This document shows positions 26,185 through 35,536 of a stretch of 64,000 nt of DNA, piece by piece (position 1 is the first letter of the stretch; every line of letters starts with the position of its first letter). The translations under genes and the position numbers were made by a program. Under the pieces are notes generated by a model. It made no database searches and had not been told where the DNA came from. It saw nothing but the letters and a program-made list of their open reading frames with translations. The stretch covers positions 70,960-134,959 of the forward strand of contig NZ_AAXW01000013.1 in the NCBI RefSeq assembly GCF_000169335.1, given 5' to 3'. This stretch comes from Crocosphaera chwakensis CCY0110. Its GTDB lineage: Bacteria; Cyanobacteriota; Cyanobacteriia; Cyanobacteriales; Microcystaceae.

Positions 26185-27411
26185 TCAATAGAGATAACTG
26201 CTCATTTGCTGTGGATCTGGAGCAAAAGCTAACCACAACGGAAATTGTAGCAGTGAAAGGCTTATTTGCTCTTCTGCTTCGTCAATGATGACTAAAGGAA
26301 GAAATTTATCCTCTACTAATCTTTCTGCTTTTTGAACCAAAGCATCGGGGGACTCAAATAATACGATTCCCCTTTCTGGACCGAAATCACCCCGAGAAAT
26401 GCCTAAGCAGTCTTGAAGTCCTCGTCGCCATTCCCCCAGTCTTTCTGGGGTATTAGCCAAAATTAGAAAACGAGTGCGATCGCCATGTAGTTCATTGAGA
26501 ACGGAAATCACCGCCGAAGCTACTAATATGTTTTGTAAGCGACTGCCCATAGACTTGATCGTACCCCTTCCCCCTTGAGAAAAGAACCATTTTTGCACTC
26601 TTTCTGCGTGGATGGGTTCAAAGGTTCGGCGTAACTGCCAAGGCGGTCCATAATAGTCAGGATTTCTGCGGTACTGCTCTAGAATTTGTTGAATTTTACG
26701 AGTTTGTTCCGCAAATTCTTGAGGCGCAAATTGAACGGTTGACCCACTAACTGGAGGAGGTGTTACGGGTTCTGAAGGTTGCTCCCAACTTTCTTGGGTT
26801 GGTAAATCCAACTGTTCAGCGGCCGCAGCGAGATCCTGTAAACTTCCTACCAGATAATCTTTAAATCCCTGTACCCTAATGGCTAAGTCTTGGGAAATTC
26901 CGGCGAAGGTTGTTTTCATTTCTTCACGAATCCTATCCCGACGACGTTCTAATTGTTCAACAGATAGTTCTAGGGTTTGCTTTTTTTGCTGAAGTTCTCT
27001 AAGTCCTTCGATAACCATTTTTTCTAAAGTTTCTTCTACTGCCTGTGTTTTTTCTGACAGTTTTTGAGCTTTTTTGGTTTCTAAGGCTTCAATTTCAGCG
27101 ATTAAATCCTGTTTCTGTTGCTTTAATTGCTCAACCTCTTGGTTCAGTTCTTTTATGGTATTGTCTAAATCCATTGGTTTAGATGGTTCATCACTAGCGG
27201 ATACGTCCTTATCTGATGAGTCAACGACTTGATTTTTTTCCCCCTGCGTCTCAGGAAGATTTAAAGGTTCTAACCCTTGTTCATCCTGAAAAGAAGTGTT
27301 CTCTTGAGGTACATTCGGGGTGATATTTGGGTTAGAAGATTGGGGAACGTCTGAGGTCATGGATTTAGAATAAGGGACAGGGTTCAAGATTTTAGATTCT
27401 GATTGAGTCAT
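26185..27411 (-). CDS. DUF3086-domain protein
   Basis: 408 residues. The N-terminal 80 residues are low-complexity and acidic, followed by a long coiled coil (about 85-180, rich in Glu, Lys and Gln) and a C-terminal globular domain (about 225-400). That domain contains YYGPPWQLRRTFEPIHAERV and SQGGRGTIKSMGSRLQNILV. This matches the cyanobacterial DUF3086 family, of unknown function. It lies between the DUF3119 gene and plsY, suggesting a link with membrane lipid or envelope physiology (inference). Confidence 0.85.
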   Translation of the reverse strand: MTQSESKILNPVPYSKSMTSDVPQSSNPNITPNVPQENTSFQDEQGLEPLNLPETQGEKNQVVDSSDKDVSASDEPSKPMDLDNTIKELNQEVEQLKQQKQDLIAEIEALETKKAQKLSEKTQAVEETLEKMVIEGLRELQQKKQTLELSVEQLERRRDRIREEMKTTFAGISQDLAIRVQGFKDYLVGSLQDLAAAAEQLDLPTQESWEQPSEPVTPPPVSGSTVQFAPQEFAEQTRKIQQILEQYRRNPDYYGPPWQLRRTFEPIHAERVQKWFFSQGGRGTIKSMGSRLQNILVASAVISVLNELHGDRTRFLILANTPERLGEWRRGLQDCLGISRGDFGPERGIVLFESPDALVQKAERLVEDKFLPLVIIDEAEEQISLSLLQFPLWLAFAPDPQQMSSYLY

Positions 27412-27496
27412 TAAGAGGCTTAGAAGATAAAGTTTTACAGACTCATGTAATTTACTTTTATAGGATGATTACTATTGAATAAACATAAGTTATTTT

Positions 27497-27586
27497 ATGT
27501 TGTCTAAAATCACCCAATCTTTATATTTTACCTTCCGCCTATTTTTTCAACCAAAGGAAGTGAACTTACCAAAAGTTTATCGTTGA
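27497..27586 (+). other. Possible 29-codon open frame, unsupported
   Basis: An ATG at 27497 opens a 29-residue frame rich in aromatic and basic residues, between two minus-strand genes. There is no ribosome binding site and no resemblance to known small thylakoid or NDH subunits. Listed only because it fills an otherwise empty gap. Confidence 0.1.
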
Positions 27587-27594
27587 ATCGGTAT

Positions 27595-28008
27595 TTATTT
27601 CAACCCGCTCTCTTTCATTTTATCAAAATTACAGGATCGTTTCAAACAAGCATGAAGAGTTTGGGGATCAAAGATAATGGGGAGAAAGTGGATACTATTA
27701 ACTTCTTTAAAATAAAATAAGATTGGTATAGGTTTCCAAAATATTTCCCAATTTTGCCATTCACTGTATGGGAAACTACGAATACGCTGATCAGATCGAT
27801 AAATATCTAAAGCGGTTGGGGTAAATTGTAAGCGAATGGTAACCGTTTGTAGCAGTAAAAACAATCCAAATAATGCCAAGGGCAGACTAATCCAAGGTTG
27901 TATTAATAAAGTGGCGATCGCCATTAGGATCAAAATAATCGGAATGTTATAGCTTGGGGCTAGTTCTATGGTTTGTTGGTTGAGATTGGGAGGAGTTACA
28001 GAAGTCAT
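27595..28008 (-). CDS. DUF3119 membrane protein
   Basis: 137 residues from the ATG at 28008 (an earlier in-frame start at 28041 adds 11 atypical residues). Two adjacent membrane helices (about 22-62) are followed by a PH-like cytosolic domain with RLQFTPTALDIYRSDQRIRS and the conserved FPYSEWQNWEIFW. It is the cyanobacterial DUF3119 family, with its plant plastid relatives. It precedes DUF3086 and plsY in the same direction. Confidence 0.85.
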   Translation of the reverse strand: MTSVTPPNLNQQTIELAPSYNIPIILILMAIATLLIQPWISLPLALFGLFLLLQTVTIRLQFTPTALDIYRSDQRIRSFPYSEWQNWEIFWKPIPILFYFKEVNSIHFLPIIFDPQTLHACLKRSCNFDKMKESGLK

Positions 28009-28148
28009 AGAAAAGGCAGGAATCTGTATTGAGTAGAACAACTATGAGACAATGATAAAACAGATAGATTATAGGCAAATTAGCTCTCAGGATAACATCT
28101 ATCTCCTAATTTATGGAACCGTTGTTGTCAAGTTTTTTTGAAAGTCCC

Positions 28149-29213
28149 ATGCTTAAGTTGTTATTTTTGTCAACCCCTGTCGGGCCATTAGGATCAGGAA
28201 TCGGTGGAGGCGTTGAATTGACCCTACTTAATCTCGCGCAAGAAATGAGTCAACGGGGACATCAAGTAACGGTTGTGGGACCAAAGGGTTCAAAAGTTCC
28301 CAATGTTTTTTGTCAAGAAATCTCAGGGAACTGGCAAGAGATGATCCAAAATAACCATCGAGATACCCCTATTCTTTTGCCTGAAAATTCTGTTTTAGGT
28401 AATATGTGGGACTACGCAAGAAAAGTCCAAGGTGACTATGATTTAATGGTTAATTTTGCCTTTGATTGGTTACCTTTTTATCTTACTCCTTTTTTCTATT
28501 GTCCTATTGCTCATTTTATCAGTATGGGGTCAATAACGGATGCGTTTGACGAGATTATGAACCGAGTTGCTGTAAAATATCCGAAAACCATCGGAGTTTA
28601 CACTCATTCTCAAGCTGAGACTTTCCCTTTCAATAATATTTGTCGTGTCTTAGGTAGTGGATTAAATTTATCTTTATATAATTATTGCGATACTCCTGAT
28701 CATTATTTAGCTTGGGTGGGAAGAATTGCGCCAGAAAAAGCCTTAGAAGATGCTATAGAAGCAGCAACAAGGGTTAATATTCCTCTAAAAATTTTTGGTA
28801 AGGTTACGGATGAGGAATACTGGCAAACCATTCGTCAAAATTATCCTGATGCACCTTATCAATATGAAGGCTTTTTTAATACCATAGAATTACAGGAAAA
28901 ATTGAGTCAATGTAAGGCTTTGTTGATGACTCCACGATGGGTAGAAGCGTTTGGAAATGTTGCTATTGAAGCGTTAGCTTGTGGCGTTCCTGTAATTGCT
29001 TATCAACGGGGTGGACCAGCAGAAATTGTGCAAGATAAAAAGACGGGATTTTTAGTGGAACCGGATAATATTTCTGAGTTAGTTGATGCCATTAATCAGA
29101 TTGATCAGATTGAGAGAAAGCAATGTCGTCACCAGGCCGAAGCAGACTATTCCCTAAAAGCATTAGGCGATCGCTTTGAACGTTGGTTTTATGAATTAGT
29201 TGAAATCCCTTGA
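28149..29213 (+). CDS. GT4-family glycosyltransferase, pteridine-glucosyltransferase-like
   Basis: 354 residues from the ATG at 28149; the 12 codons upstream (to 28113) are atypical. The opening LLFLSTPVGPLGSGIGGGVE followed by LTLLNLAQEM recalls the cyanobacterial UDP-glucose:tetrahydrobiopterin glucosyltransferase, but that is from memory. The C-terminal donor-binding domain has WVGRIAPEKALEDAI and ALLMTPRWVEAFGNVAIEAL, with the E-x7-E contacts. Monocistronic. The acceptor cannot be proved from sequence. Confidence 0.75.
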   Translation: MLKLLFLSTPVGPLGSGIGGGVELTLLNLAQEMSQRGHQVTVVGPKGSKVPNVFCQEISGNWQEMIQNNHRDTPILLPENSVLGNMWDYARKVQGDYDLMVNFAFDWLPFYLTPFFYCPIAHFISMGSITDAFDEIMNRVAVKYPKTIGVYTHSQAETFPFNNICRVLGSGLNLSLYNYCDTPDHYLAWVGRIAPEKALEDAIEAATRVNIPLKIFGKVTDEEYWQTIRQNYPDAPYQYEGFFNTIELQEKLSQCKALLMTPRWVEAFGNVAIEALACGVPVIAYQRGGPAEIVQDKKTGFLVEPDNISELVDAINQIDQIERKQCRHQAEADYSLKALGDRFERWFYELVEIP

Positions 29214-29242
29214 GCAATTGTTGAGTTAGTAGAAACATTAGA

Positions 29243-29269
29243 AGCGTTTCTCGACCTAGCAAACGCGCT
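29243..29269. repeat. Short palindromic intergenic element
   Basis: AGCGTTT and AAACGCGCT arms around TCTCGACCTAGC. It lies just past a glycosyltransferase gene, is GC-richer than its surroundings and resembles small dispersed palindromes of cyanobacteria. No second copy was found in the window. Confidence 0.35.
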
Positions 29270-29355
29270 TATTATTTGAGAGGTCTGAGAGTTGCAACCA
29301 TTATTCAATCAGCTTTTTGATTCCCTATGTTGGCCTGCCAGAAATTAATTAATAC

Positions 29356-30690
29356 TTATTTAAGTTCATGGAAATGTCGCTGAAAATATTGTTGATATAA
29401 ACGACAACTAATAGCAACTTTTTGACCTTGAAAATTAACTAAGCCCAAACTTTGTAACTTAATCGCTTGTACTACTTCTAGTTCAATAGGTTCAGGAGCA
29501 AAAATAACTTTTTCTAAAGCTTCTAATAAGCCAGAATTTTGTTGTTTCAAACCCCATAGTTGTCGCTGAAGATGATCCCGATAAATATTAGAAGAAGCAT
29601 GGGGATCGGTCGTTAGTAAATCTTCTAAGGTAATATTTTGACGACAAATATGATAGAGTCCTAACTTTAATAAATAAGGATTACCGCCGACTAAATCTAT
29701 AAATTGTTCTCCTTCTTTTAAGGACAAATTTATATTATACATTTTTCCTAACCCTTGAACTTCTTGAAGATTAAACCGAGGTAATTCAATTGGAATTCCT
29801 ACATTAAAAGGAGATTGATTAACATTCAGAGGAATATAAACTTCAGAAGAATGAACTACAATTAAGCGTAATTTTTTCCAAATATCTCGATTTTTAGCTT
29901 CTTCGTGCCAAGCTCGCAATAAACCAAAAAAATTATCTGCCAAGTCAGGATATTGAAAAAGACGATCTACATCATCTAATCCTAAGACTAAAGGAGTGTT
30001 TAAAATGGATAGAATATGTTCTTCAAAATAAATTTTGCAACTAATTTTACTACCAAATATATCGTCCCAAGCGTCCGTTATTTTATTCTCCAGCTTTAAA
30101 TTTAAAGTAATATAAGCACAGAACCATTGTAAAAATCGATCTAAGTCTTGAAATAATTTTGTATCTGCTAATTGGAAACTTAAAGAAACAGCAGCACAAT
30201 TATTATTACTCCCATGATTAATTATTCTAGCAAGTAGAGAACTTTTCCCCATGCGTCTCGATGCTTTAAGTCGAATTAAAGCTCCTGGTTTTAAAATAGC
30301 TTGATAACAGTCTGATTCAATGGACGATCGCTCCAGATAAAATGGAGAATCAAGAGGAACTTGTCCTTCAGGTAATTCAGGTCCACAACTTAATGAATTA
30401 AAAGTATCTTCTGAAGAATATATTTCTGGATAATGAAAATCTTCCTCACATAGATTTAGTTGAAACGCTCTAAAACAATATTTAAGGGTTTGTTTATCAA
30501 CTCTTGACTCACAAGCAAACACTTTCATTAGGGTATCCATCGCTAACCCTGTTTTTTCACTCAATGCTTCTAACGTATAGCGATTTCCTTTATTTTCTGT
30601 ATATTCGGCTTCTGTTTTAGCTTTTTGCAGTTTTTCTAACCCTTTGTCCGTTAGAACGACTCCACGTCGTCGTCTTTGTTTTTTCGACAT
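29356..30690 (-). CDS. AAA-like ATPase with N-terminal HTH (vWA-MoxR-associated type)
   Basis: 444 residues. A basic start (KKQRRRRG) and a helical, HTH-like module (about 12-90: YTLEALSEKTGLAMDTLMKV) precede an AAA_35-type P-loop ATPase. Walker A reads RLKASRRMGKSSLL (about 137-150) and Walker B VLGLDDVDRLF (about 224). The N-terminal module resembles the one found on vWA-MoxR-associated and conflict-type signalling NTPases. Such proteins often lie near toxins or membrane effectors; the next gene downstream on the same strand starts at 31572, upstream of this one, and encodes a membrane protein. Role unknown. Confidence 0.75.
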   Translation of the reverse strand: MSKKQRRRRGVVLTDKGLEKLQKAKTEAEYTENKGNRYTLEALSEKTGLAMDTLMKVFACESRVDKQTLKYCFRAFQLNLCEEDFHYPEIYSSEDTFNSLSCGPELPEGQVPLDSPFYLERSSIESDCYQAILKPGALIRLKASRRMGKSSLLARIINHGSNNNCAAVSLSFQLADTKLFQDLDRFLQWFCAYITLNLKLENKITDAWDDIFGSKISCKIYFEEHILSILNTPLVLGLDDVDRLFQYPDLADNFFGLLRAWHEEAKNRDIWKKLRLIVVHSSEVYIPLNVNQSPFNVGIPIELPRFNLQEVQGLGKMYNINLSLKEGEQFIDLVGGNPYLLKLGLYHICRQNITLEDLLTTDPHASSNIYRDHLQRQLWGLKQQNSGLLEALEKVIFAPEPIELEVVQAIKLQSLGLVNFQGQKVAISCRLYQQYFQRHFHELK

Positions 30691-30786
30691 AATTGTGAAT
30701 AAAATTGAGAGGGACGGCTGTTCATCGTTAAGAGTTTACCTAATTTTAACATCCTTGTCTCCTCAACTTTTCAATATTTAATTGAA

Positions 30787-31572
30787 TTATGCTGTTTTGA
30801 CAAAACGAATAATTTCTCTAACTTGATGAAGAAAATTACTATCTTCAGTTAATTGAGAAATAGCTTTTCTTGCTTCTTTAGAAATTTCTTCATGTTCTAA
30901 GGAATTTTTTGCTTCTAATTTGTCTAATTGCAGTGCAATTTTGATAACGTCTTGACGTGTTCTATCCCAGTTTTTTTCTTGTTGATTAATCCAAGAATTA
31001 GGATTGTCAGCATTTAATTTATCATTTAAAGCGTTAACGGTTTTTTCTAGTAAATTAAAGCGATTCCTTAGTTCTAAAATATCTTCACGAGGATATTTAA
31101 TTTCTTTGCGAATACTCGATAAACGATAAGCTAAATATTGATAGCCTCGAATCGCGGGGCGTAATGCTGTTAATAATAATGTAGCAAAAGAACTCACATA
31201 TCCCACAGAACTAATCCCTAGTGCAGCTAGTTCGTAAAGTCCTAAAGCAGAGAGAAAATGAAGGGCGATCGCAACTAATAAAGCACCTCGACTGACAGTT
31301 TTAACATAATTTAATTGTTTACTATCGACACTAATCCCTTTATCTTGAGAACTTGCTGCTTCTGCGGCCACTTCTTTGGCATCAAAATAAACATTCCAAG
31401 GAACCGTTACAATGGCTAATAACCACCAAAAACTAGCCACTCCAATGACCCAATCTATAAAGTTACCAGTGGGAATGTGTAGCCATTGTAGAAGAAAAAA
31501 AGCCACTAAAACTAAAAAGCCTAACCCAAAACTAAACCCAAAATACCAATAATAACCGTAAGTATTTCTCAT
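30787..31572 (-). CDS. Membrane protein of unknown function with C-terminal coiled coil
   Basis: 261 residues. Four hydrophobic segments (about 10-30, 38-60, 92-112 and 115-140) precede a charged, helical cytosolic half (about 150-261) with repeated heptad-like stretches such as NRFNLLEKTVNALNDKLNAD. No enzymatic motif. It lies directly upstream of the AAA-like ATPase on the same strand (gap about 95 bp), so the two may form a functional pair, for example membrane anchor and ATPase; this is inference. Confidence 0.65.
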   Translation of the reverse strand: MRNTYGYYWYFGFSFGLGFLVLVAFFLLQWLHIPTGNFIDWVIGVASFWWLLAIVTVPWNVYFDAKEVAAEAASSQDKGISVDSKQLNYVKTVSRGALLVAIALHFLSALGLYELAALGISSVGYVSSFATLLLTALRPAIRGYQYLAYRLSSIRKEIKYPREDILELRNRFNLLEKTVNALNDKLNADNPNSWINQQEKNWDRTRQDVIKIALQLDKLEAKNSLEHEEISKEARKAISQLTEDSNFLHQVREIIRFVKTA

Positions 31573-31678
31573 AATTAATTCACTAATACTTAATTCTAGT
31601 TTTGCACTAGATTCAGCAATTTAGTTTAGGGTTTGTGACGCTTTCTAAATTGTTCTATAAATCCGATTTTTAACTAAA

Positions 31679-32944
31679 TTATATTAATTCAGTGATTACC
31701 TTGCCTTGAATTTCTTGGCATAACCAGGGAGTATTATAATTTAAACATTGAAGTGTAGATGAAGTTACTGTCCAAGTTTCTTTAGGATCAAAAACAATTA
31801 ATTCTAAAGGATGACCAGCTTTAATGGGATTAACAATTTCTCCCATACATTTTCTAGGGTTACTACTTAAGGCTTTCCATAACTTTAAAGCAGATAATGT
31901 TTTTGTTTCTACTAAGGTTTGCCACAATAAAGGTAAGACTAATTCTAATCCGATCGCTCCTGGAGGAGACTCAGCAAAAGGAACGGTTTTTTCTTCATAA
32001 GTATAGCCATGATGATCAACAGCGATCGCATCAATGATTCCTTGAGAAATGCCTTCAATTAAAGCTAAGCGATCATCTGGGTTCCCTAACGGTGGATCTA
32101 TGTGTAAATTGGGGTTATAACTGGCAATATTTGTGCTATCAAGTAATAGGTGCATCCAGGTGGTACTAGCAGTGATAGGAATACCCCTTGCTTTTCCCCA
32201 GGCGATTAATTCTACAGCGCGACGAGTGGAAATTCGCATTAGATGTACAGGGGTTTGTATGGATGCCACCATTTCTAAAATAGTCGCCACTGCAGTCGCT
32301 TCTGTTATAGAAGGGTTTCCTGTGAGTCCATAGGTTGTGGAAAAATACCCTTCTCGCATCACCCCATTGCCTTTAAGAGAAGGAAACTCAGCTACTATTG
32401 CTAAAGGCTTTTTTAGGGGTTTCAGGTATTCTAAAACTCGTCTGAGTAACCCTAAATTTTCAATTCCTTGATTGTCTGTAAAACCAATAACTCCTCCTCT
32501 AGCTAATTCGGCAAATTCGGTCATTTGTTGGCCTTTTTGTTGATGGGTTAAGGTTGCCCAAAAATCAAAGGTTACTGATGGAATAGACTGGGTTTGCTGT
32601 TTTAAGTGGCTAAGAGTTGCTAAATTGTCTATGGGGGGTGTAGTGTCAGGAAGAATAGCCACACGGGTAAATCCCCCAGCTACAGCAGCAGCAGCTAAAC
32701 TGTTAAGGGTTTCTCTGTCTTCATAACCAGGTTCTCCACTATAACTATACAAATCCATTAATCCTGGAGCAAGAATTAAGCCTTTTCCCTCAATAATTTT
32801 CGTTTCTGGAGGAATACTATCAAGATGGGTATCTATGGCTTGAATGATACCTGAACCTAATAAGACATCATTAATAATGCTAGTATTGGCTACAGGATCT
32901 AAGACTTGAATTTGTCGCAGTAATGTATGAGAAGAATTTGTCAT
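31679..32944 (-). CDS. Dihydroorotase homologue without metal-binding histidines
   Basis: 421 residues with the amidohydrolase fold: LAPGLMDLYSYSGEPGYEDR near residue 55, GGFTRVAILPDTTPPIDN, and GAIGLELVLPLL near the C-terminus. Active dihydroorotases carry DxHxHxR at the first site; here it is DLYSYSGEPG, so both zinc-binding histidines and the Arg are gone. The later DHAPH-like motif reads DHHGYTYEEK. This is the pattern of inactive PyrC-like proteins (PyrX) that structurally support aspartate carbamoyltransferase in some bacteria. It may act that way here, with an active dihydroorotase elsewhere; upp nearby is also a pyrimidine gene. Confidence 0.85.
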   Translation of the reverse strand: MTNSSHTLLRQIQVLDPVANTSIINDVLLGSGIIQAIDTHLDSIPPETKIIEGKGLILAPGLMDLYSYSGEPGYEDRETLNSLAAAAVAGGFTRVAILPDTTPPIDNLATLSHLKQQTQSIPSVTFDFWATLTHQQKGQQMTEFAELARGGVIGFTDNQGIENLGLLRRVLEYLKPLKKPLAIVAEFPSLKGNGVMREGYFSTTYGLTGNPSITEATAVATILEMVASIQTPVHLMRISTRRAVELIAWGKARGIPITASTTWMHLLLDSTNIASYNPNLHIDPPLGNPDDRLALIEGISQGIIDAIAVDHHGYTYEEKTVPFAESPPGAIGLELVLPLLWQTLVETKTLSALKLWKALSSNPRKCMGEIVNPIKAGHPLELIVFDPKETWTVTSSTLQCLNYNTPWLCQEIQGKVITELI

Positions 32945-33490
32945 AGAACAATTACAAAAAGCAGAGATTCATCTATCCTCACTGATTTTATATTGTCTGG
33001 TTCGCTACTTTTCCTATTTTGATATCTGTAAATAGAAAAATAAAACAAAATCTTGTGTTTCATATCATGACTAGCTAAAAGATTGTTTTTCTCTGGAGTG
33101 ATCCCTGTCTAGAATATATCTAAAATGTCTATGGATTAGAAATCAGAGGGGACGATGTTAACGGTCATTATTACAAAGTCAGTATTTTCCAGAGATCAAT
33201 CTTGCTGATGTGGTAGCACAATGTTGGGAAATTGCCTACCAACGCAATACCAGTGCAGCCATTCGCCATCTGAAGCAATGGTTAGAAGAGTAGAATCTAA
33301 AATCTAATCGAGTCATTTTATATCATCTGAGTTGGGAACAATTTAAGTGAAACTCTTACAAAATAACTATTATCGTCTTCTTTCAAATTGAGATCGATTT
33401 CTCACCACCGATGACTGATTAATATAGAATAATTGAGGGTTACTATGGCAAGCATTGTCTCTCAATTGTCCAAGTCTATCAATATCGAGT
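32945..33490. other. Intergenic region with a decayed gene fragment
   Basis: Contains the fragment at 33162-33293 and otherwise AT-rich sequence with no recognised site. The promoter of the TPR gene should lie in its right part. Confidence 0.4.
33162..33293 (+). pseudogene. Gene fragment, C-terminal 43 codons
   Basis: An open stretch without a start codon encodes SQYFPEINLADVVAQCWEIA followed by YQRNTSAAIRHLKQWLEE and a TAG. The composition looks truly protein-like. It is upstream-stopped (TAA at 33159). I think it is the tail of an inactivated gene, possibly of a Uma2-type protein, but the family is not established. Confidence 0.4.
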
Positions 33491-34684
33491 ATGCAGGGTT
33501 TACTAAAACGCTTCTGGCAGTGGATACAACAATTTTTTGCACAGGTCTTTGGTTCATCTTCTCCTTTAGGTCAAGATGAAAAAAACGCCTTGAAACAACC
33601 CCTCAGCGACACAGATTATGAATTTCTGTTTAGTCAACTCCTAGATGGAGTCGCCCACGGATGGCACGAAGGCCGTATTCTCAAATATTTTGAAGATTTG
33701 GGAGAAAGAGGAAAAGCTAAATTATGGGTGGCTTGGTTAGAACGGTTCGGAGAAAAAGCCCTCTCTTCGGCCGCCCCAAACTTACAACTGGCTGCGAGAA
33801 TGATGCGCTTAGGAGAATTAGCCCAGTCCTTTCAAAAAATAGAACCCATTGGACAAGCGGCCTACGACATCGGCAGAAAACTCTACACGAGAGAGGCAGA
33901 TAGTGCTGTCTGGGAATATGTCGGTCCAGATACAACTACGAAACCAACAGATGTCTTGCAAACAGAGATTAAACCTCCTACCATCGAAGACAGTTTAGGA
34001 GATAATCCTCCTCCTATGCCACCCTCCCAACCCCCTCCAACAGAAACCCTCACCATTGACCAACTACTCGGCAGACTACAACAAGATCCCGAACTGGTAA
34101 GCCAACTTTCTGAACAATTGGGCATTGATTCTAGTGATCCTCAAACTCTAGTAGATGCTTTAGTTAGTCAATTTGAAGCTCAACAACCGCCCCCAACTGC
34201 TCAACCGTCCACCGAGCAACCTTCCCCTGAAACCGTTCAAAATTACTTTAATCAAGGGGTTGAACAAGCCAACTTAGGGGACTTAGAAGCAGCGATCGCT
34301 CTTTGGGATCAAGCCTTAGCCATTGATCCAAATTTTGCTCCAGCTTGGCATAATCGAGGGAGTGCTTTAGGAACCATCGGACAATTAGAAGAAGCGATCG
34401 CCAGTTTTGATCGGGCTTTAGCTATTAATGGTCAAGATGCAGAAGCCCTTAATGCCAAAGGACAAGTTCTCTACAGTTTACAGCAATGGCCAGAGGCGAT
34501 CGCCTGTTGGGATCAAGTCCTTGCCATTCAACCTAACTATTACCAAGCTTGGTACAATCGGGGAAGTGCTTTAGAACTGTTGGGACAGCCATCAGAAGCC
34601 ATCGAAAGCTATCAAAAAGCGGTTGAAATCGAGCCGACTTTTGAATTAGCCCAAAATCGCCTCCAGGCATTATCCCAAGAATAA
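33491..34684 (+). CDS. TPR-repeat protein
   Basis: About 397 residues from the ATG at 33491; a TTG at 33455 is less likely. The helical N-terminal domain (about 20-130) includes DYEFLFSQLLDGVAHGWHEG, a region I also associate with other cyanobacterial TPR proteins. A Pro/Gln-rich linker (about 150-255) follows, then four TPRs (about 260-395) such as GDLEAAIALWDQALAIDPNF and GQLEEAIASFDRALAI. TPRs mediate protein-protein contacts; the partner is unknown. upp starts 24 bp after the stop, so co-transcription is possible. Confidence 0.8.
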   Translation: MQGLLKRFWQWIQQFFAQVFGSSSPLGQDEKNALKQPLSDTDYEFLFSQLLDGVAHGWHEGRILKYFEDLGERGKAKLWVAWLERFGEKALSSAAPNLQLAARMMRLGELAQSFQKIEPIGQAAYDIGRKLYTREADSAVWEYVGPDTTTKPTDVLQTEIKPPTIEDSLGDNPPPMPPSQPPPTETLTIDQLLGRLQQDPELVSQLSEQLGIDSSDPQTLVDALVSQFEAQQPPPTAQPSTEQPSPETVQNYFNQGVEQANLGDLEAAIALWDQALAIDPNFAPAWHNRGSALGTIGQLEEAIASFDRALAINGQDAEALNAKGQVLYSLQQWPEAIACWDQVLAIQPNYYQAWYNRGSALELLGQPSEAIESYQKAVEIEPTFELAQNRLQALSQE

Positions 34685-34707
34685 TCCCTCTTAACTCCCC
34701 GAAAATC

Positions 34708-35358
34708 ATGCCCCCTCAACTTCGAGTTTACGTTCCGGATCATCCTTTAATTAAACATTGGCTAGGAGTCGCCCGTGATGTCAATACCCCTGGGGTGTTG
34801 TTTAAAACCGCTATGAGTGAGTTAGGGCGGTGGTTAACCTACGAAGCCACCCGTTACTGGTTTCCTACCCTAGAAACCACTGTAAACAGTCCTCTAGCTG
34901 TTTGTAATGCGACGCTGATTAATCCTCAAGTCCCCATTGCCGTTATTCCTATTTTACGGGCAGGACTTTCCTTATTAGACGGGGCGCAAACGGTCTTACC
35001 GGTAGCGTCTATTTATCATTTAGGGTTAGTACGAGATGAGGAAACCTTAGAAAATAGTTGTTATTTGAATAAATTACCCGAAAAGTTTGCGCCTAATACC
35101 CAAATTATTATTTTAGAACCCATGTTAGCCACGGGAGGGTCAATTATGAGAGCAATGGAAGAAATTGCCCAACGAGAAGCGGATATTAGTTTAGTTCGCA
35201 TTATTTCGGTGGTGGCCGCCCCCCCTGCTTTGCAACAATTGAATACACATTATCCCAGTTTGAACGTCTATACCGCTATTATTGATGAAGGGATTAATGA
35301 ACAAGGTTACATTGTTCCTGGTTTGGGAGATGCAGGCGATCGCGCTTTTGGAACCTAG
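34708..35358 (+). CDS. upp: Uracil phosphoribosyltransferase
   Basis: 216 residues. The PRPP-binding loop is ILEPMLATGGSIMRAME (about 131-147), and the uracil-binding C-terminus GLGDAGDRAFGT is complete. Upp salvages uracil to UMP using PRPP. It follows the TPR gene by 24 bp. The N-terminus (HPLIKHWLGVARDVNTPGVL) matches the usual form. The start at 34708 sits well in relation to homologue length (about 208-216). Confidence 0.93.
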   Translation: MPPQLRVYVPDHPLIKHWLGVARDVNTPGVLFKTAMSELGRWLTYEATRYWFPTLETTVNSPLAVCNATLINPQVPIAVIPILRAGLSLLDGAQTVLPVASIYHLGLVRDEETLENSCYLNKLPEKFAPNTQIIILEPMLATGGSIMRAMEEIAQREADISLVRIISVVAAPPALQQLNTHYPSLNVYTAIIDEGINEQGYIVPGLGDAGDRAFGT

Positions 35359-35372
35359 TGCTGCTACGCGGA

Positions 35373-35410
35373 AGTCAAAAGTCAAAAGTCAAAAGGCAAA
35401 AGGCAAAAGT
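35373..35410 (+). repeat. Heptanucleotide tandem repeat (AAAAGTC / AAAAGGC)
   Basis: Two to three AAAAGTC units followed by two AAAAGGC units directly after upp. The same AAAAGGC-type short repeats occur in the repeats at 303-354 and 2998-3060. Such heptamer repeats are common in cyanobacterial intergenic DNA. Confidence 0.8.
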
Positions 35411-35536
35411 ATCGATTATTAAGGGTTTGAGCCTTTAGAAATTGGTGGGTTATTTCAACCACGCTCGACCAGCATTATTTAACTAACATTAATCCTCAAA
35501 AAAATTACTAACAGATTAATATTCAGGTCAGTTCTT

